A stretch of DNA of 64,000 nt from Aurantimonas sp. HBX-1 (GTDB lineage: Bacteria > Pseudomonadota > Alphaproteobacteria > Rhizobiales > Rhizobiaceae). The stretch covers positions 2,803,501 through 2,867,500 of the forward strand of contig NZ_CP090066.1 in the NCBI RefSeq assembly GCF_021391535.1. Reading direction: 5' to 3'. Positions within the stretch are counted from its first letter, which is position 1; the number at the start of each line of letters is the position of its first letter. Shown piece by piece: positions 63,931 through 64,000 of this stretch. The notes below the pieces were generated by a model that was not told where the DNA came from, made no database searches, and worked only from the letters and a program-made list of their open reading frames with translations. The translations under genes were made by a program, and so were the position numbers.

Positions 63931-64000
63931 TCAGCCCGCCGTGATGTTGAACGGGTTCGGATCGAAGCCGAAATGGTCCAGGAGCGGTTCGATCGCCCCT
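63931..64000 (-). CDS. C-terminal fragment of an unidentified gene (truncated by window edge)
   Basis: The minus strand carries an open frame from the edge to a TGA at 63931-63933, ending in AIEPLLDHFGFDPNPFNITAG. The fragment is too short to assign. The codon pattern fits coding DNA (G/C in third positions), and the frame ends naturally, so a real gene is likely. Confidence 0.55.
   Translation of the reverse strand, partial: GAIEPLLDHFGFDPNPFNITAG

Overview
The window is about 64 kb of high-GC DNA from an alphaproteobacterium, most likely a member of the Hyphomicrobiales (Rhizobiales). The evidence is the aerobic cobalamin order cobW-cobN-cobO, Irr-type iron-control palindromes (TTTAGAA-N3-TTCTAAA), an HWE-family histidine kinase, DUF1127 and DUF1289 proteins, RIME-like palindromic mosaic repeats, and many solute-binding-protein transporters. 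I cannot name the genus. I saw no rRNA, tRNA or CRISPR array.

Layout. 1-5.7 kb: cobalamin genes (cobW end, cobN, a GNAT gene, cobO); cobN carries two in-frame 164-bp palindromic repeats. 5.7-7.3 kb: two RIME-like mosaics bracket a frameshifted isoaspartyl-methyltransferase-like gene. 7.3-11.7 kb: HWE kinase, an ArsR/VOC/SRPBCC operon with paired operators, a CoA-transferase and a higBA toxin-antitoxin pair. 11.7-18.1 kb: ferredoxin-NADP reductase and a TetR-controlled RND efflux pump. 18.1-21.1 kb: a DUF3291 protein and a vanadium-dependent haloperoxidase. 21.1-22.9 kb: an iron-linked cluster (two DUF1289 proteins, an unknown protein, Dps) with Irr-type boxes. 23.0-26.9 kb: cobalamin-dependent methionine synthase metH with an upstream palindrome. 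27.6-30.5 kb: a lower-GC accessory island with an unrecognised repeat-controlled regulator-like protein, yoeB/yefM, and a two-gene cassette of a membrane protein and an HExxH metallopeptidase. 31.0-48.3 kb: three complete tctCBA (tripartite tricarboxylate transporter) operons interleaved with an aminotransferase, a CBS/HPP membrane protein, an aldo-keto reductase, a CoA-transferase/HMG-CoA-lyase pair and a GntR regulator. 48.3-56.7 kb: an amide-utilisation operon (AmiC-like sensor, AmiR-like ANTAR antiterminator, dipeptide-type ABC transporter, formamidase/acetamidase) preceded by a leader with an intrinsic terminator. 56.8-61.4 kb: an NMT1-type ABC transporter with two paralogous binding proteins and a GntR regulator. 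61.6-63.8 kb: divergent FAH-family and RraA-like genes and a small membrane protein. Partial genes lie at both edges.

How it fits together. The window is dominated by scavenging and catabolism of small carboxylates and amides, with each transporter coupled to its own enzymes and regulator. The best candidates for undescribed biology are: in-frame palindromic elements inside an essential-type enzyme (cobN); the AmiC/AmiR leader terminator apparently gating a whole import-plus-amidase operon; the Irr-box cluster with an unknown protein; the GntR-tctCBA // HMG-CoA-lyase-CoA-transferase divergon; and the AT-rich membrane-protein/metallopeptidase cassette in the island.
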